DNA of 64,000 nt from Aurelia coerulea (Eukaryota; Cnidaria; Scyphozoa; Semaeostomeae; Ulmaridae): positions 12,285,484-12,349,483 of the forward strand of contig CM076951.1 of the NCBI GenBank assembly GCA_039566865.1, given 5' to 3'. Position 1 is the first letter of the stretch; each line of letters starts with the position of its first letter. The notes beneath the pieces are model-generated. The model worked only from the letters and a program-made list of their open reading frames with translations. It was not told where the DNA came from and made no database searches. Below are positions 23,290-35,000 of the stretch, one piece after another. The position numbers were made by a program, and so were the translations under genes.

Positions 23290-24266
23290 GGGTAAGGTGG
23301 GGTAATGTGGGTCTACGGGGTAAAGTGGGTCTACTGAGCTTTTCGCTAGAAATATCCTTCCTCGTTAAATGCAAGAAAGGCTGGCTATTTTTTCTTTAAT
23401 GTCTGCATAATAAACTGCCTTTTTACATGAAACAGTCGTCTTAGATGTATCTCCGCTCGTTTCATAAAATTTATTTACTGAACGGCCAATCGTGCAAGAA
23501 TTTCAAAGTCCAGGAAAACTTTCTCCTGCCACTGTTGTTTTGCTTTTCAGGTCAATGTAATTACCATGAAGTGGGAGTTTGGTCTTTTACAAATGAAATA
23601 ACGTTTATTTCGAAGTCACTGACGCGATCGTTCTTTTTATTTTTATTTTTTTACCAGGTGGGGATAATGTGGGCCTACTGAGAATTCAGCCATAATTCAA
23701 ATTCAACGAAGCCATGAATTGCTTAAAATTTTCGCACTTATATTCATCTTGCCACGTTGTTTTCAGTCTAAAATGCGAAAACGGGTTTCCTATTACCGCA
23801 GTTGCTGTCTTGTAACCAGTAAATTGGAGTAAACATACTGCAAACATCTTTATTTGACTGTTATTATCGAATTCGATCACTGACTTGGAAGTCACTCACA
23901 ACGATGGTGGATAACAGAAACGGGATTGCTTGCGATAAAAGGCAAAGATTGTGATTTATTGAACAGAGAATAGTTGGGAAATGCAAGTCCATTAATTTTT
24001 TTAATCATTTATACTTTTATATGCCGATTGTGTACAAGTTTTGAAAATAGACCCACTTTTCCCGCTCGTCGGAAAAAGTGGGCCTTTTTTAGTTGCCAAA
24101 AGAGAAAATTTTTTGAAATATAGAGCTGAGATTTTTCCCAAGAAAGAAGAAGCACTGAATGTCAATTAAACGAAACTTTTGAAATGTTTTGCATTTTAGT
24201 CTCGTTTTAACAGCTATCCATTTTGAGATTTTGCTCATTTTAGACCCACATTACCCCACCCTACCC
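23290..24266. mobile_element. TA-flanked TIR element (GGGTAAGGTGGGGTAATG...)
   Basis: The left end is GGGTAAGGTGGGGTAATGTG and the right end the inverse CACATTACCCCACCCTACCC. TA lies on each side (23288-23289 and 24267-24268). Degenerate internal copies of GTGGG(T/C)CTACTGAG occur at 23326 and 23666, and CCCACTTTT/AAAGTGGGCC near 24050-24085. There is no transposase ORF in its 977 bases. Confidence 0.7.
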
Positions 24267-24534
24267 TATGTGAAGTGAAGGCACGGTATAAATCATGAAT
24301 GCATCTTTATTATCAACTTGTTCCAAATGCTGTGGTAGTCTAGATTTTAGATGTTTTTTAAAGTGAAAACTGCTAAGATGAAGTATGGACATTTCTGGAG
24401 ATAGAGTATTCCATTCCGGTCATTTTTACTTCATCCGATTTACATAGTATAGCTACGTAACGTATTGCCAAAAAAGCAAATTTTCATCCTTTCATTTGAA
24501 AAATGTTTCCAATCTAGCGTGTTTCTATTAACTA

Positions 24535-25007
24535 CAGTAAAAAACCCGCGTATAAGAACTTTACATTTTGAAATGACCCTGTTTAGGTTCTTATGCATAT
24601 GATACTATTCTTGAAAACAGGATGCGAGGTTCTTAAATAGGTTGTTATGAAAAGAATTAATTACAGAACTTTGGGAATTTAGGCCAAATATAAGAAAACA
24701 AGGTTTTCACTTACTCACTATCATGACACAATTTTATAAAGAACAACCTTATCTACCTAGCCTTAGGTATCTGTATCAAATTAATTCACACAAGGGATTT
24801 TTTACATATGCTTTGTTAAGTATTTGGCTTAATTTCTTAAAAATTTATTACATATTACCAACCAGTAGTTTACATTTAAATTTTTTTAAGATAAGAACCT
24901 TCCCTGAATTTCAGGATTAATCGGTTCTTCTGTAATGGGGTGAAGTTAGAACATTTTAGGCCTTTGGTTCTTATAAGTGGGTGGTTCTTATATCGGGGTT
25001 TTTACTG
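24535..25007. mobile_element. TTCTTATA-family MITE 1 (motif GGTTCTTA)
   Basis: The termini are TACAGTAAAAAACCCGCG and CGGGGTTTTTACTGTA. The interior carries six or more GGTTCTTA/AAGAACC copies in both orientations. The only ORFs are short and uninformative. Confidence 0.65.
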
Positions 25008-25117
25008 TATCTATTAACTGCTGATCTATCAACTATCTGTTTCTATTAACTAGCATGTTTCTAATAACTGGGATAAGATAAATGTTGATGAAACAGTTTT
25101 TGAGGCAGCAAATAATC

Positions 25118-25400
25118 TTTCAGTGGCGTCGGGGGGGGGGGGGGAAGGATGGCCATGACCCCCCTGTGAAAATGTTGTCGGAAAAATTCGTCAGTTTCCC
25201 ATTCTTGTCGGAAAAATTGAAAATTGGAATTAATCCATTTTCCTTCAATGGTTTCTTTATGGCAACCGAAATATACACATAAAGCATCACCTTTTTGATC
25301 AAAAGACTTTGATCAATAGGTTTTCGGCAAAAAAAAACCAGGTCCTTCGTTCGTTTTTCTGCAAAAAAAACTACTTTTTGATCAAAACAATGCGTTTTCT
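25118..25400. repeat. G-run-terminated element fragment
   Basis: A 15-base G-run at 25129 is followed by repeated TTGTCGGAAAAATT and GGCAAAAAAAAACCAGG-like motifs. The right end is not clear and may have been displaced by the element inserted at 25747. Confidence 0.35.
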
Positions 25401-25746
25401 ATTGGAAAAATAGACACATTAGGCGCAAAAAGGTTCGGGCGAATAAATTTCAGACAAACTATTTTTGGTCAAAATTTCCTAAAAAGATGCCTTGCCGAAA
25501 ATTTACATACATTTTGGTGACTAAAATAAATTTAGAACTTTGCATGTGTCACACTCTAAGATATCATGCTTTTATAGTTTGTGTATTAATCTTTCAATAA
25601 GTTCCTCGTCAGAAATTTCCACAAAGGACAGAGGACAAAGGAAATGATTACTAAGATGGGAATTACTTTTAGTTTCTGTAAACGCATGCTTATAGAAATG
25701 AAGATTTATAGCTACAGTACCGCGTTTTTATCTAAAAGTTATGACT

Positions 25747-26170
25747 ACAGCGGGTACCCGTAAATAAGAAACCACTTTTTGAATTGAGGCCTCAGAAAGT
25801 TTCTTATTTAAAGAGACCTTTTCATGATCAGGGTCAAAGTTTCTTAAAGATAGGGAATCCAGTCAAGTGAAGGTATATGACTGTACCATACATGCATGTG
25901 TATTGCACATTACTGGTACATTTTACATGTTTACCTTTTGTTTTGTGAATCTTTGATTTTGAAAATGTTAATTCTGTTTAGAGAATGCTACATTATATTA
26001 CAGTCATTTATAGGCATTATTTTCCAGCATTTAGGAACTATGACAAACCTGAAAATAAGAAATTTTTGAATTTCAGACCTAGAGTTGTTTCTTATTAAAG
26101 AAGCCCCTTTTGAAGAAAGTGAGGCCTGTTTCTTATACAAGGGAGTTTCTTATTTGCGGGTACTTACTGT
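25747..26170. mobile_element. TTCTTATA-family MITE 2 (motif AAGAAAC)
   Basis: The left end is TACAGCGGGTACCCGTAAAT and the right end TTGCGGGTACTTACTGTA. The interior repeats GTTTCTTATT/AAGAAAC about six times. Confidence 0.6.
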
Positions 26171-26171
26171 A

Positions 26172-27420
26172 TTTTTAAGTGATTTGAGGTCCCATTTTCA
26201 AAATTGCCCACAAAAACTAAATAGCAAATTCTTCAAAATAGGGGCGTTTTCCAACGATCTAAAGCAAGCCCCCGGACCCCTCATTTCTCCTCCCTCAGTT
26301 CGCATCTGGCCTCACCTCCAAAACGAATCGTGTCTCAACAACAGTCTCACCTTCAATAAGAATCGCGTCTCAACGGGCTGCTCTGTCCTTCGCTATATTA
26401 TGGAACCTTTGTATGACGACAGTTTTGAGACATTTTGCTACGTTTTTTTTATACGTTATGTTCCCGCTTAATTTTTGTCGGTAAAATGTCTCTTTGTCGC
26501 AAGATTCTGACCTTTGGCCCCCAAAAATTATGCTCCCACGACACCACTTTAATCTTTAATGAAACTGTGCACCGGGTGTTAGTAGGATTTATTCACGATT
26601 TGAGCCTAGTTCTTAAAGTAAGAGCTCCTTTGAATTTCTTTACTTTTCCTCGTCTATTTAGTCTATAATTCATTGGACGACCGATAATATGTAGTATTAC
26701 CTTTTTGCCGAAAAATTAGAGGTAAACAAACATTAGGATAAGTTTAAAGGCAGAACCACCGCAATGCGACAAAAGACAGCAGCAAATATGATTAATTTTT
26801 TTTATGCCAATATTTCGTACTGCCATGCAGGACTTCTTTAGGGCTGTAATGTGACAATTATGATAAAAAATTTGATATGTGCAGCGATTTGAAAAGTAGA
26901 AATAACACGTGATTGGTTACATATGATTGCTACGCAGAGGTTATATCGGTAAGGTTATACTTGTTTTTCGCATACATCTCTACCTAGCATCCGAAGGTAG
27001 TTTCAGGAAGCTGAGAGGCTGAGCTTATCGCGAAGCAGCGTTCTGGTCCTTCCTCTACTAACGCATTACTTGAAAATATAGGAGACAACTGCATTTGAGA
27101 TACCAGCGAGGAGATTGTAACTTAACTCAGGTGGTCCGACTCCTGTGCGTTTATTTTTACATTCGACCAAAACCTTACAACACAGCAAAAAAATGATTGC
27201 AAATGAAATTAACTGAGACCCGTGATATCATCTTAATGGCAATTATCAAGGACAATATTTTCATCATTACATGCTCATCTTGTTTTATATGGCCTGGTTT
27301 TGTTAATATGAGTGCATGCTCTACAGTGTCAAATGCCTTCCATTCGTTTGTCAGTGATTAGTTTGTCATCCATGTTCTTTAAAATGTCATCAGTGCAGTA
27401 GTCTTCAAAAGAGCAGTGCG
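26172..27420. other. No gene recognised
   Basis: I see no ORF with recognisable features and no clear terminal repeats here. A G/C-run fragment resembling the G-run elements lies near 26510-26545. Confidence 0.35.
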
Positions 27421-27423
27421 TAA

Positions 27424-28460
27424 AATTGAATATTTCAAGTTTTGACCTTGGAAATGTCATTATTTTGAAATTTTTAACTCATAGTGTTAATCCTTGGCAT
27501 AAGAGCTTTCAAATGATCTATAATTTATTAGAAAACTGTTTAGGGAAAGGAGCTAAAAACGTATAGGGACGTTGAGTTCAAAATTGGTAAAATTGAATAT
27601 TTCAAGTTTTGACCTTAGAAATGTCATTATTTTGAAATTTAAAACACATAGTGTTAATTCTTGGCATGAGAGCTTTAAAATGATATATAATCTATTTGAA
27701 TTCTGTTTAGGAAAAGTGCTTAAAACGTATAGGGACGTTGAGTTCAAAATTGGTAAAATTGAATATTTCAAGTTTTGACCTTGGAAATGTCATTATTTTG
27801 AATTTAAAACTAATAGTGTTAATCCTTGGCATGAGAGCTTTAAAATGATATATAATCTATTTGAATTCTGTTTAGGGAAAGGATGGATCAAAACAATTGA
27901 AACACCAAGATTCAGATGGGTCGGTCACTTATTGAGTGTGGCAGCAGACGGACCTTCAAGGATAGCACTGGGAGAAGCGGTGTTAGAATGCCCTGGCGTC
28001 GACGCAAAAGCACTTGGTTGAAATGTGCAGAAGATTAATTGGAAAAATTGAATATCACTTGGGAGAATGCCAAAGTGTTAGCGCAAGATAGAACTCACTG
28101 GAAATCTTTGACAAAAATTTAAAATTAAGAAAAAAAACTTGTATTTGTTGACACTACCCGGTGCCTAGTATTGCATAGCTAATGTTCGTTCCTGTTTGAT
28201 AAGCCTCGTTTTGGAGGAAAGAGATTTATGAGAGCTAATGGCGGATTGATTAGAGTCGTTTGCAGAAAATTGAATATTTCAAGTTTTGACCTTGGAATTG
28301 TCATTATTTTGTAATTTAAATCTCATAGTGTTAATTCTTGGCATGAAAGCTTTCAAATGATATATAATCTATCTGAAATCTGTTTAGGGAAAGGGCTAAA
28401 ACTATATATGGACTTATTCTCCAAAATTCGTAATATTGTATGTTTCAAGTTTTGACCTCG
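27424..28460 (+). repeat. About 167-bp tandem repeat, split by a LINE fragment
   Basis: Copies begin at about 27427, 27593 and 27760 and resume at 28268 and 28437. They share GAATATTTCAAGTTTTGACC, AATGTCATTATTTTG and GGCATGAGAGCTTT. The third copy breaks at about 27882, where LINE-derived coding sequence starts, and the repeat resumes at about 28265. Confidence 0.75.
27884..28128 (+). pseudogene. 3' end of a non-LTR retrotransposon (LINE) endonuclease-RT ORF
   Basis: The translated text contains RFRWVGHLLSV, SRIALGEAVLE and, in a shifted frame, ITWENAKVLAQDRTHWKSL. This order is typical of the extreme C-terminus of LINE reverse-transcriptase proteins. At least one frameshift and stops are present. 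It interrupts the 167-bp repeat array. It is a short dead 3' fragment, as expected from 5'-truncated insertion. Confidence 0.6.
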
Positions 28461-28486
28461 GAAATGTCATTATTTGAATTAGAATT

Positions 28487-28864
28487 ACACGTATCTTTTT
28501 GTAAGAAACTGCTCATAAGAAACTCAACTCTCAGATCGCCAAAAAATCAAGAAACTCCAGTAATTGGAGAATATAAGTTAAGAAACTATTTACTTTGATA
28601 AGGAAATCCTTCATGTATGCTTACTGTACTTTCTCTTGTTTCCTGTATCATATTATTCGGAGGGTACTTGAGTAATGTCTAACATTGGAAAGGCTTAAAA
28701 ACATTGTTTTTAAATGTTCACGAGGGCACAGGTAGTGAACATGAAGATTGTTATGGAACCACTAAGAAACTCCTAAGAAACTCTGAGTACTGAAAATCTG
28801 ATAATCTTAAGCAACTTTCAGTGCTGGCCCAAATTCTTAGTTTATTTTAATAAAAATACGTGTA
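28487..28864. mobile_element. TTCTTATA-family MITE 3 (motif AAGAAACT)
   Basis: The termini are TACACGTATCTTTTTGTAAG and ATAAAAATACGTGTA. Internal AAGAAACT copies recur (28506, 28518, 28550, 28579, 28763, 28775). Confidence 0.6.
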
Positions 28865-29196
28865 GTCACTATATATTTAAATAAATGTGTTATTTGGACA
28901 CTTATCGTTCATTGCTTAGACAACACCATCTCTGTGGACAACACGAAATGGACATATGGCTAACTGGGAGGGATGGGTGGGAACGTCTATTTTTTATTAG
29001 AAGCTTATGTCGTCTATATGCGAAATCCGAATAAAGGTGGTGATCTAAGTTGCTTATAAAGTATAAAGGGAATCCGGTGGGTGTGTATCATTCCCACGAA
29101 GAGAAACACATGCTAACCTGGGAACTAATCAGTCCTGACATATCCTGACGCCAGTCATGGACGTTGTCAAGTATCGAATTTCATGGTGAAAGCCCT

Positions 29197-29561
29197 TACA
29201 CTCTTTTTTTTTTATAAGAATATTGTTTATAAAAATATTCAGGCTCAGAATCATCCAAATTTTAAGAATATTGTAAGAATATTGCTTAGCCTCAGCTCGC
29301 ATATTTTGTCTCATTTTGCAGCAGTTGCCTGTTTTGCGATGTTCATAACATTCTTATTGTTACAATTGCTTAGATTTTTCTTTCGTTCAACCATTTCTTC
29401 ATAATGATATGACACTTTTTTGAATTATGTTCCCCTCAAACCATACCAGATTTGAAAAAATAAGAATACTTTAAGAATATGTTAAGGCTCAAAATGAAAA
29501 ATTACTTAAGAATATTGAGGCTGGAAAAAAGTTATAGTATTCTTATAAAAAAAAGAGTGTA
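29197..29561. mobile_element. TTCTTATA-family MITE 4 (motif AAGAATATT)
   Basis: The termini are TACACTCTTTTTTTTTTATA and TATAAAAAAAAGAGTGTA. The interior has many TAAGAATATT copies, a variant of the family motif private to this element. A truncated copy of the 13399-13994 element follows at about 29570-29700. Confidence 0.65.
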
Positions 29562-30317
29562 TGAATTCAAATTCTTTATATCACCATAATTTCGAAATAA
29601 AGACAAATATGAATTTGAAAATTTGTCTCAACGCTAAACTTTGTACGCAGAATGAGGATTTAGCCTAAAAATGCAAAATCTCAAAACAAAATACTTCGCT
29701 CTCTCGCAATATGCAGCTCTTGAGTTAGCTATTTTGATATCAATTTATTTTGTTAATTTAAAACAGCTCCCCAATTTTTCATTCTGAGCACATTCGTCAC
29801 GAAGCGAGTCAACATAGGAGGAATGTATGATAAACAAATGAATAAATTTTCAAGCAAGTTGCAACACTCCCCACACTCTCTATCTAATTTGGACCAAACT
29901 TGGTACGGATTTGGCGACAGAATACTAAAGTATTTGTCGCGACAATGTCGGTCGTTTTGCGCACCAGGACGGAAATCCACCCGATGATGTGCCCTGCTTA
30001 CTGCTGCGAGCACCCTACTTGTTGAAATTCACTAGTTTCTAAAAATGCTTTCAAGTCAAACATAAAATCTAGCTATATCAATTTCTGGAGAAAGCAGGTC
30101 TCTCATAGCAAAAAGGGAGATTTCCTTTTAGTGCTTTCCCTGCCATTTTAACCAGGAGTGTTTTTAGATTAAATGTTTTTAATTCTTGTTTTTACTTAAT
30201 ATCACAAGCCTGTAATTAGATTTCTTCGTTTTAATAAACTTATTTTTATTTCAATGTTAATTTTGGCTAAAATATACATACATACATACATCTATCAAAA
30301 AGGAATTCGGCCTAGAA

Positions 30318-30612
30318 CCGCATATGGCTAAATGTACAAACAGATCTTTACGAATCTTAACAACGAAACTACGGCTTAGCGACCACCAATTATCCGTGGA
30401 GGCTGGAAGGAGAAAAGTGCCAAAAGTCCCTAGGTAAAATCGATTTTGCGAAATGTGTAATAAGAGCTCAATTGAAACAGAATTTCACTTCTTTGCCGAG
30501 TGTTACCATAACACTTTTGGCAGAAGGAAATTATTCGATAGATTATATAGCAAATTTCCAAATGTCAGAAATCTTTTTATATTAGACCAAGTCCAATTCA
30601 TTTTCAGCTTTC
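30318..30612 (+). pseudogene. LINE C-terminal fragment
   Basis: The translated text reads TTKLRLSDHQLSVEAGR, then after a frame change FCEMCNKSSIETEFHFFAEC. This zinc-ribbon-like CxxC...HxxxxC module is typical of the C-termini of several LINE reverse-transcriptase families. It is broken by a frame change and truncated at both ends. It runs directly into the right half of a GGGTGTCCC-type MITE (30600-30714). Confidence 0.55.
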
Positions 30613-30714
30613 AAGATCAACATTTCTCAAGTACCAATATCAACAAAAACCAGAGTGATTAGACTTTGATTGAAGCTATATTCACTCCGCTGGAGTCAAC
30701 CAAATCCGTATACA
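30600..30714 (+). repeat. Right half of a GGGTGTCCC-type MITE
   Basis: It matches the right part of the complete copy at 17528-18149 (GCTTTCAAGAT, ACCAATA.CAACAAA, GGAGTCAACCAAATC) and ends GTGACACCCGGTA. The left half is missing. Confidence 0.6.
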
Positions 30715-30812
30715 ATTTTCTGTGACACCCGGTACAAATGATATATTCTTGGCATAATTCTGATCGACGACGTAGCTATTTCTTTTGAGATTAAAAACTT
30801 TCTGCTAAACTT

Positions 30813-31166
30813 GTACGCTCATCCTTTTTTATAAGAAACCGCTTATAAGAAACGGTAGGCTCAATTTTTCGAAAGCTAAGAAACAACCCTACCTGAAATG
30901 AAAAAGCTAAGAAACTTTTATAATTTACAGTTTTAATTTTCCTATCGCATACAAAAATGTTTTTGACATTTTACAGTTTAGCTGCTGTTTGGACACCATT
31001 TTGAGTGTGAATTGTGTTATTTACTTGTTTTGAGATCTTATTGAGTAATTTGGGAGCCCTTTAGACAAGAAACAAACACGTAAGAAACTTTTGGCAGCAA
31101 AATGGCAAAAATTTAAGAAACTGCCTACCAGCCCCGGACCTTAGTTTCTTATAAAAAAGGAGTGTA
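30813..31166. mobile_element. TTCTTATA-family MITE 5 (motif AAGAAAC)
   Basis: The termini are TACGCTCATCCTTTTTTATA and TATAAAAAAGGAGTGTA. AAGAAAC occurs at least six times inside. Confidence 0.65.
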
Positions 31167-31454
31167 TATTGATAAATGCACAAGAAATGGTATTAATGGA
31201 CCACACAGAGACACGCACAATAAGGGTGCTAACAATTTGATGGCAATGTTCAATCATATAAACATGATTGTTAAAAACCAGAAAACTATTTATTTGCAAA
31301 TGGGGGGGGAGGGCAAAGCTAAAGCTCGAAATAAAGTCACAGCTTGGCGCAAGAACAAATATTTGACCAACGAAAAAACTCACTGACATTGTTTATCGCA
31401 AGAACTCCAGTTAATGCAATTATAGCACTTTGCAAAACAGGAGGAGTGTCGCCT

Positions 31455-31865
31455 ATCCAACGGGGTATGTTGTAGAAAACCGGACCTTTTCACTCTGGGA
31501 CCCCTGAGACCCTTAGTACCATCATCAACCACAGAGAGGGTCATCACCACAGAGAAACAATATTTTTTTTATAATTCATTGATAGATATAAGTTATACAT
31601 GGTATATTGTACCAAAAGCGTACGAAGATAACATAACAAAACAGCAACAGCATATCAAAATAGCTAATTGTAAGCTAAGGTAATCAGTTGTTAACTTGGT
31701 GCAGGGGTTAAGTTGACTTGAGATCAATGTCACCAAGCTGTCAAACAAGAGGCTGCGTGATAACCCCCTTGCTCTCAGGGTCCTTTTCATTTCTAGTACT
31801 TGAATGTCCTGGGGTCTCAGTACTCCTAAATGTCCTAGGGTCCTGTTTTTACAACATGCCTGCGC
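31455..31865. mobile_element. TIR element upstream of the PHD gene
   Basis: The left arm has GGTATGTTGTAGAAAACCGG and CCCCTGAGACCC; the right arm carries the inverses GGGGTCTCAGTACT and CCTGTTTTTACAACATGCC. The interior has no gene. It ends about 165 bases before the start codon of the gene at 32030, so it could contribute promoter sequence. Confidence 0.5.
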
Positions 31866-32029
31866 ACAACGATTAGTCATCATCAAATTGCCGTCCCAGA
31901 CTGTATCACCACTGTGCGCAACTATAGCAAGAATACTCATCCGTATTCCATTCATTCACACGACAAATCAACCATCGAACGTGTCTCAATTTTTTACATC
32001 CGTCCGCATATCAAGCAATCAACAAGAAA

Positions 32030-35000
32030 ATGGCAGGCAATCATCGTGATTCCCAGGAAACAATGGACCAAGAGCAGAATGTGAGTACAACGTATGTGTT
32101 TGCAAAATTAAGAAATCTTGATGCTTCTGTTTGGTTAAAAATTTAAGACCTTTTGCAATCTGCAACTGTTATTTTTCCAGTCCTTTAAAATTTTTTCCAT
32201 ACTTCTGCAATGCAACATAAGCGTATCTTTTCCAGATTTCAAGTCTCAAAAATGTGAAGATTCAAATTGAAGCCTGCACTACAAACTTACCAAATCTTAG
32301 TAGGGAGGGGTTCCGCCTCTATCCAGGTCAGAGACTTAGAAGGAACTACAGGGTGTCCCAAAAAACATGTGCGCTGTTGGAATGGCTACTGTTGAGGAGC
32401 CATAAATCAAACTTCCCTTTTTCAGATTTCTGAATAGAAGAGATTTGTTTGTGTAAATCTGATAAGTGGTTGCTGATTATTGAGAAAGAAAGTCACGATC
32501 ACTGGTTGCTTCAAAACCAGAGGATTTTATCTCCGTACTTAACCTTATAACTTGAATTTTAACATTAAATCAACTTAAACTTTACAGTTATGCCAGGAAA
32601 TGCACTTGGGAGTAACTAATGACCATGTTCTTCAAAAGAATATGGACCAAGCAGCATGCTGAACGCAATATTGCTGGTTTAAAACAACTTTATCACTTTT
32701 GCGAAGCAAATTATCTGATGGACGCATGCCATGGCCTGAAGCATTTGTGTTGCACATTTCCATTCCTAGCCACCTTCAGATATGTCCAATACTCTTGTTT
32801 GTCACAAAATTCAATGTATGACTATCTGTCTCGCTCATTTACATCAGAAAAAAGGGCTAGGCCTAGGTATGTTTTTTTCAATCTATTTCGTTGATTTTAA
32901 CGCAATGGAGAATAATGAATCCTCTGGTTTTGAGGCGGCCAATAATTTTGGCTTTCTTGCTCTATAAATCTGCAACCAGTGATCAGATTCACTCAAACTT
33001 GGTGTCAACCTTTAGTTTGAAGTCTCTTCTGTGAAGAATCTTAAAATCATTTTCTTCAGAAAAAATTTAGTAAAACCTTCAACATGTTTTTAAACCACAC
33101 TAATTCCACTGCTCAATTCTCTATAGGGATACAACCTTTGTCTTAGAAGGCATAACATGACTGCAACAGGTAAATCCTATATCTACCATTTTATTTCAAT
33201 CTGTTACATTTCACCAACTCGTTGCAACTCAATATACACTACATGGGCAATTTATCTAATATGATATTCGTCCTTATGGCTCTGGGTGATTCCCTGTAAA
33301 AGGAATGCTGAGAAATATTTCCATAGGAAGTGACATCAAGGAATGCTGTTAAAAGTCTCATTGGACGTGCTATCAGGTCTTCGCTGCCTTGCGGATGACT
33401 GACTTTGATTTGAAAAATATGAAAATTTGATCTCATTGCGATTTGTGGATTTCATACAATTATTGCTCCAAAGCAACAGGCTAGCTTCTTTGTACGAAGA
33501 CTGTATCTCTTGACATTTTACTTTCAAAAACAAGATTTTTGTCTATTGACGATTGGATTTTCATCTCTTTAAAGAGGACCAGTTCAACACAGTGTATCTG
33601 ATCAATAACAAACTCAGCATTGAATGTCTTCTGGCAGTTGCAAGTGACATTCCATCAAGAAATTTTCGCATACCACCAAAAGCAACGGGCAGCTTATCAT
33701 TTAAAGCAGAAGGTGTATGGGTTGAGATGCGGGCAACTACAAGGGATGGAAGGGCACTGGATATTGACAGGCACACAGTTCGTTATGTACCTCCAGGAAT
33801 ACATTACGATGTCACTCTGGTTATAGAAGAACAAGGTAATACCAAGATACTTAATGCAGTAAAGTTGACTTCAAAATAATAAACCCAAATTGCTTGGCTA
33901 AAGAGTCTTCCCCAGATTTTCAAATGCTCCAAACTGGACTTTCATTAAAGGAAAGCATCCATTTCATATTCCACATGACACTGTTACTGATGACAGCAGG
34001 ATCTCTTGCTCTTGTATACAGGATCTCTTGCTCTTGTATAACAGCAGTCCCTGTTTTGAAAGAAATAGAATGATTATGTTCTTGCATTCAATAATCTAGA
34101 AAAAAAAGGATGGACAAAATTAATGAATCCAAGAATTCTATTTCGGGTATTTTAATGGGACTCCTGAACTTTAATTTCAAGTAACTCAACTTTAATTAAT
34201 CTTAGAATTTCTCCACTTCTCACATAGGATCTATAAATCAATCAAATGAAAGTCAAATAGATGATGATGAAGTAGGCGAAAATACTACGCATGAAAGGAG
34301 CAGTGGGAGTGCTTGTAAGTAAACAGTCATTCCATTAATGCTTAATATCTAACTCCAGCTTCTATCAGATTTGCCAAGGAATATCTCAAATCTTTGTAAA
34401 AAAACAAATACAATATTTTTTTGATGTCTAATTTACCTAATGTGCTCATAAAATTGCAGGAAAAATCCAGCACTCTTAGTAATATGGTAATATAGATACT
34501 CAAAAGTGGGAACTTTTTTTCAAATTTTCACTCTAACTTTCAGCTACATCAATGGCCAGGTCAACAGCAAACTTGCAATGCAATGAAGGGAATGAGCAAG
34601 GTAAGAACATTTTTTTCATCCTGTAATACAAGGGGCAATAAGGGTCTTTTTTAATAAATACCGTACATGTCTTGTGCACAATAACATGGAAATGATTCCA
34701 TACATTATGATATTCTTGAGCCATCGAGCGATTTTACCATTCTAAGAAAGAATTCTTAACCCGTGGTCTTGGTCAGGGAGGGGTGGGCATGTAGCGACCA
34801 AATTTGGTATGCTAATAGCTCCAGACATGTAAGTTATTAAAAATGTAAAAAGATTAACTCAAAATTAGCTATCTCCTCATTGCACACATCACATTATCAA
34901 ATCAATTTTCACAAATCAAATACAAGATGTACTTTTCCCTGCTGTTCTGTCCACGTAGCAAATGATTTTGATCACATATTTAAACAAAATGTTCTCAACA

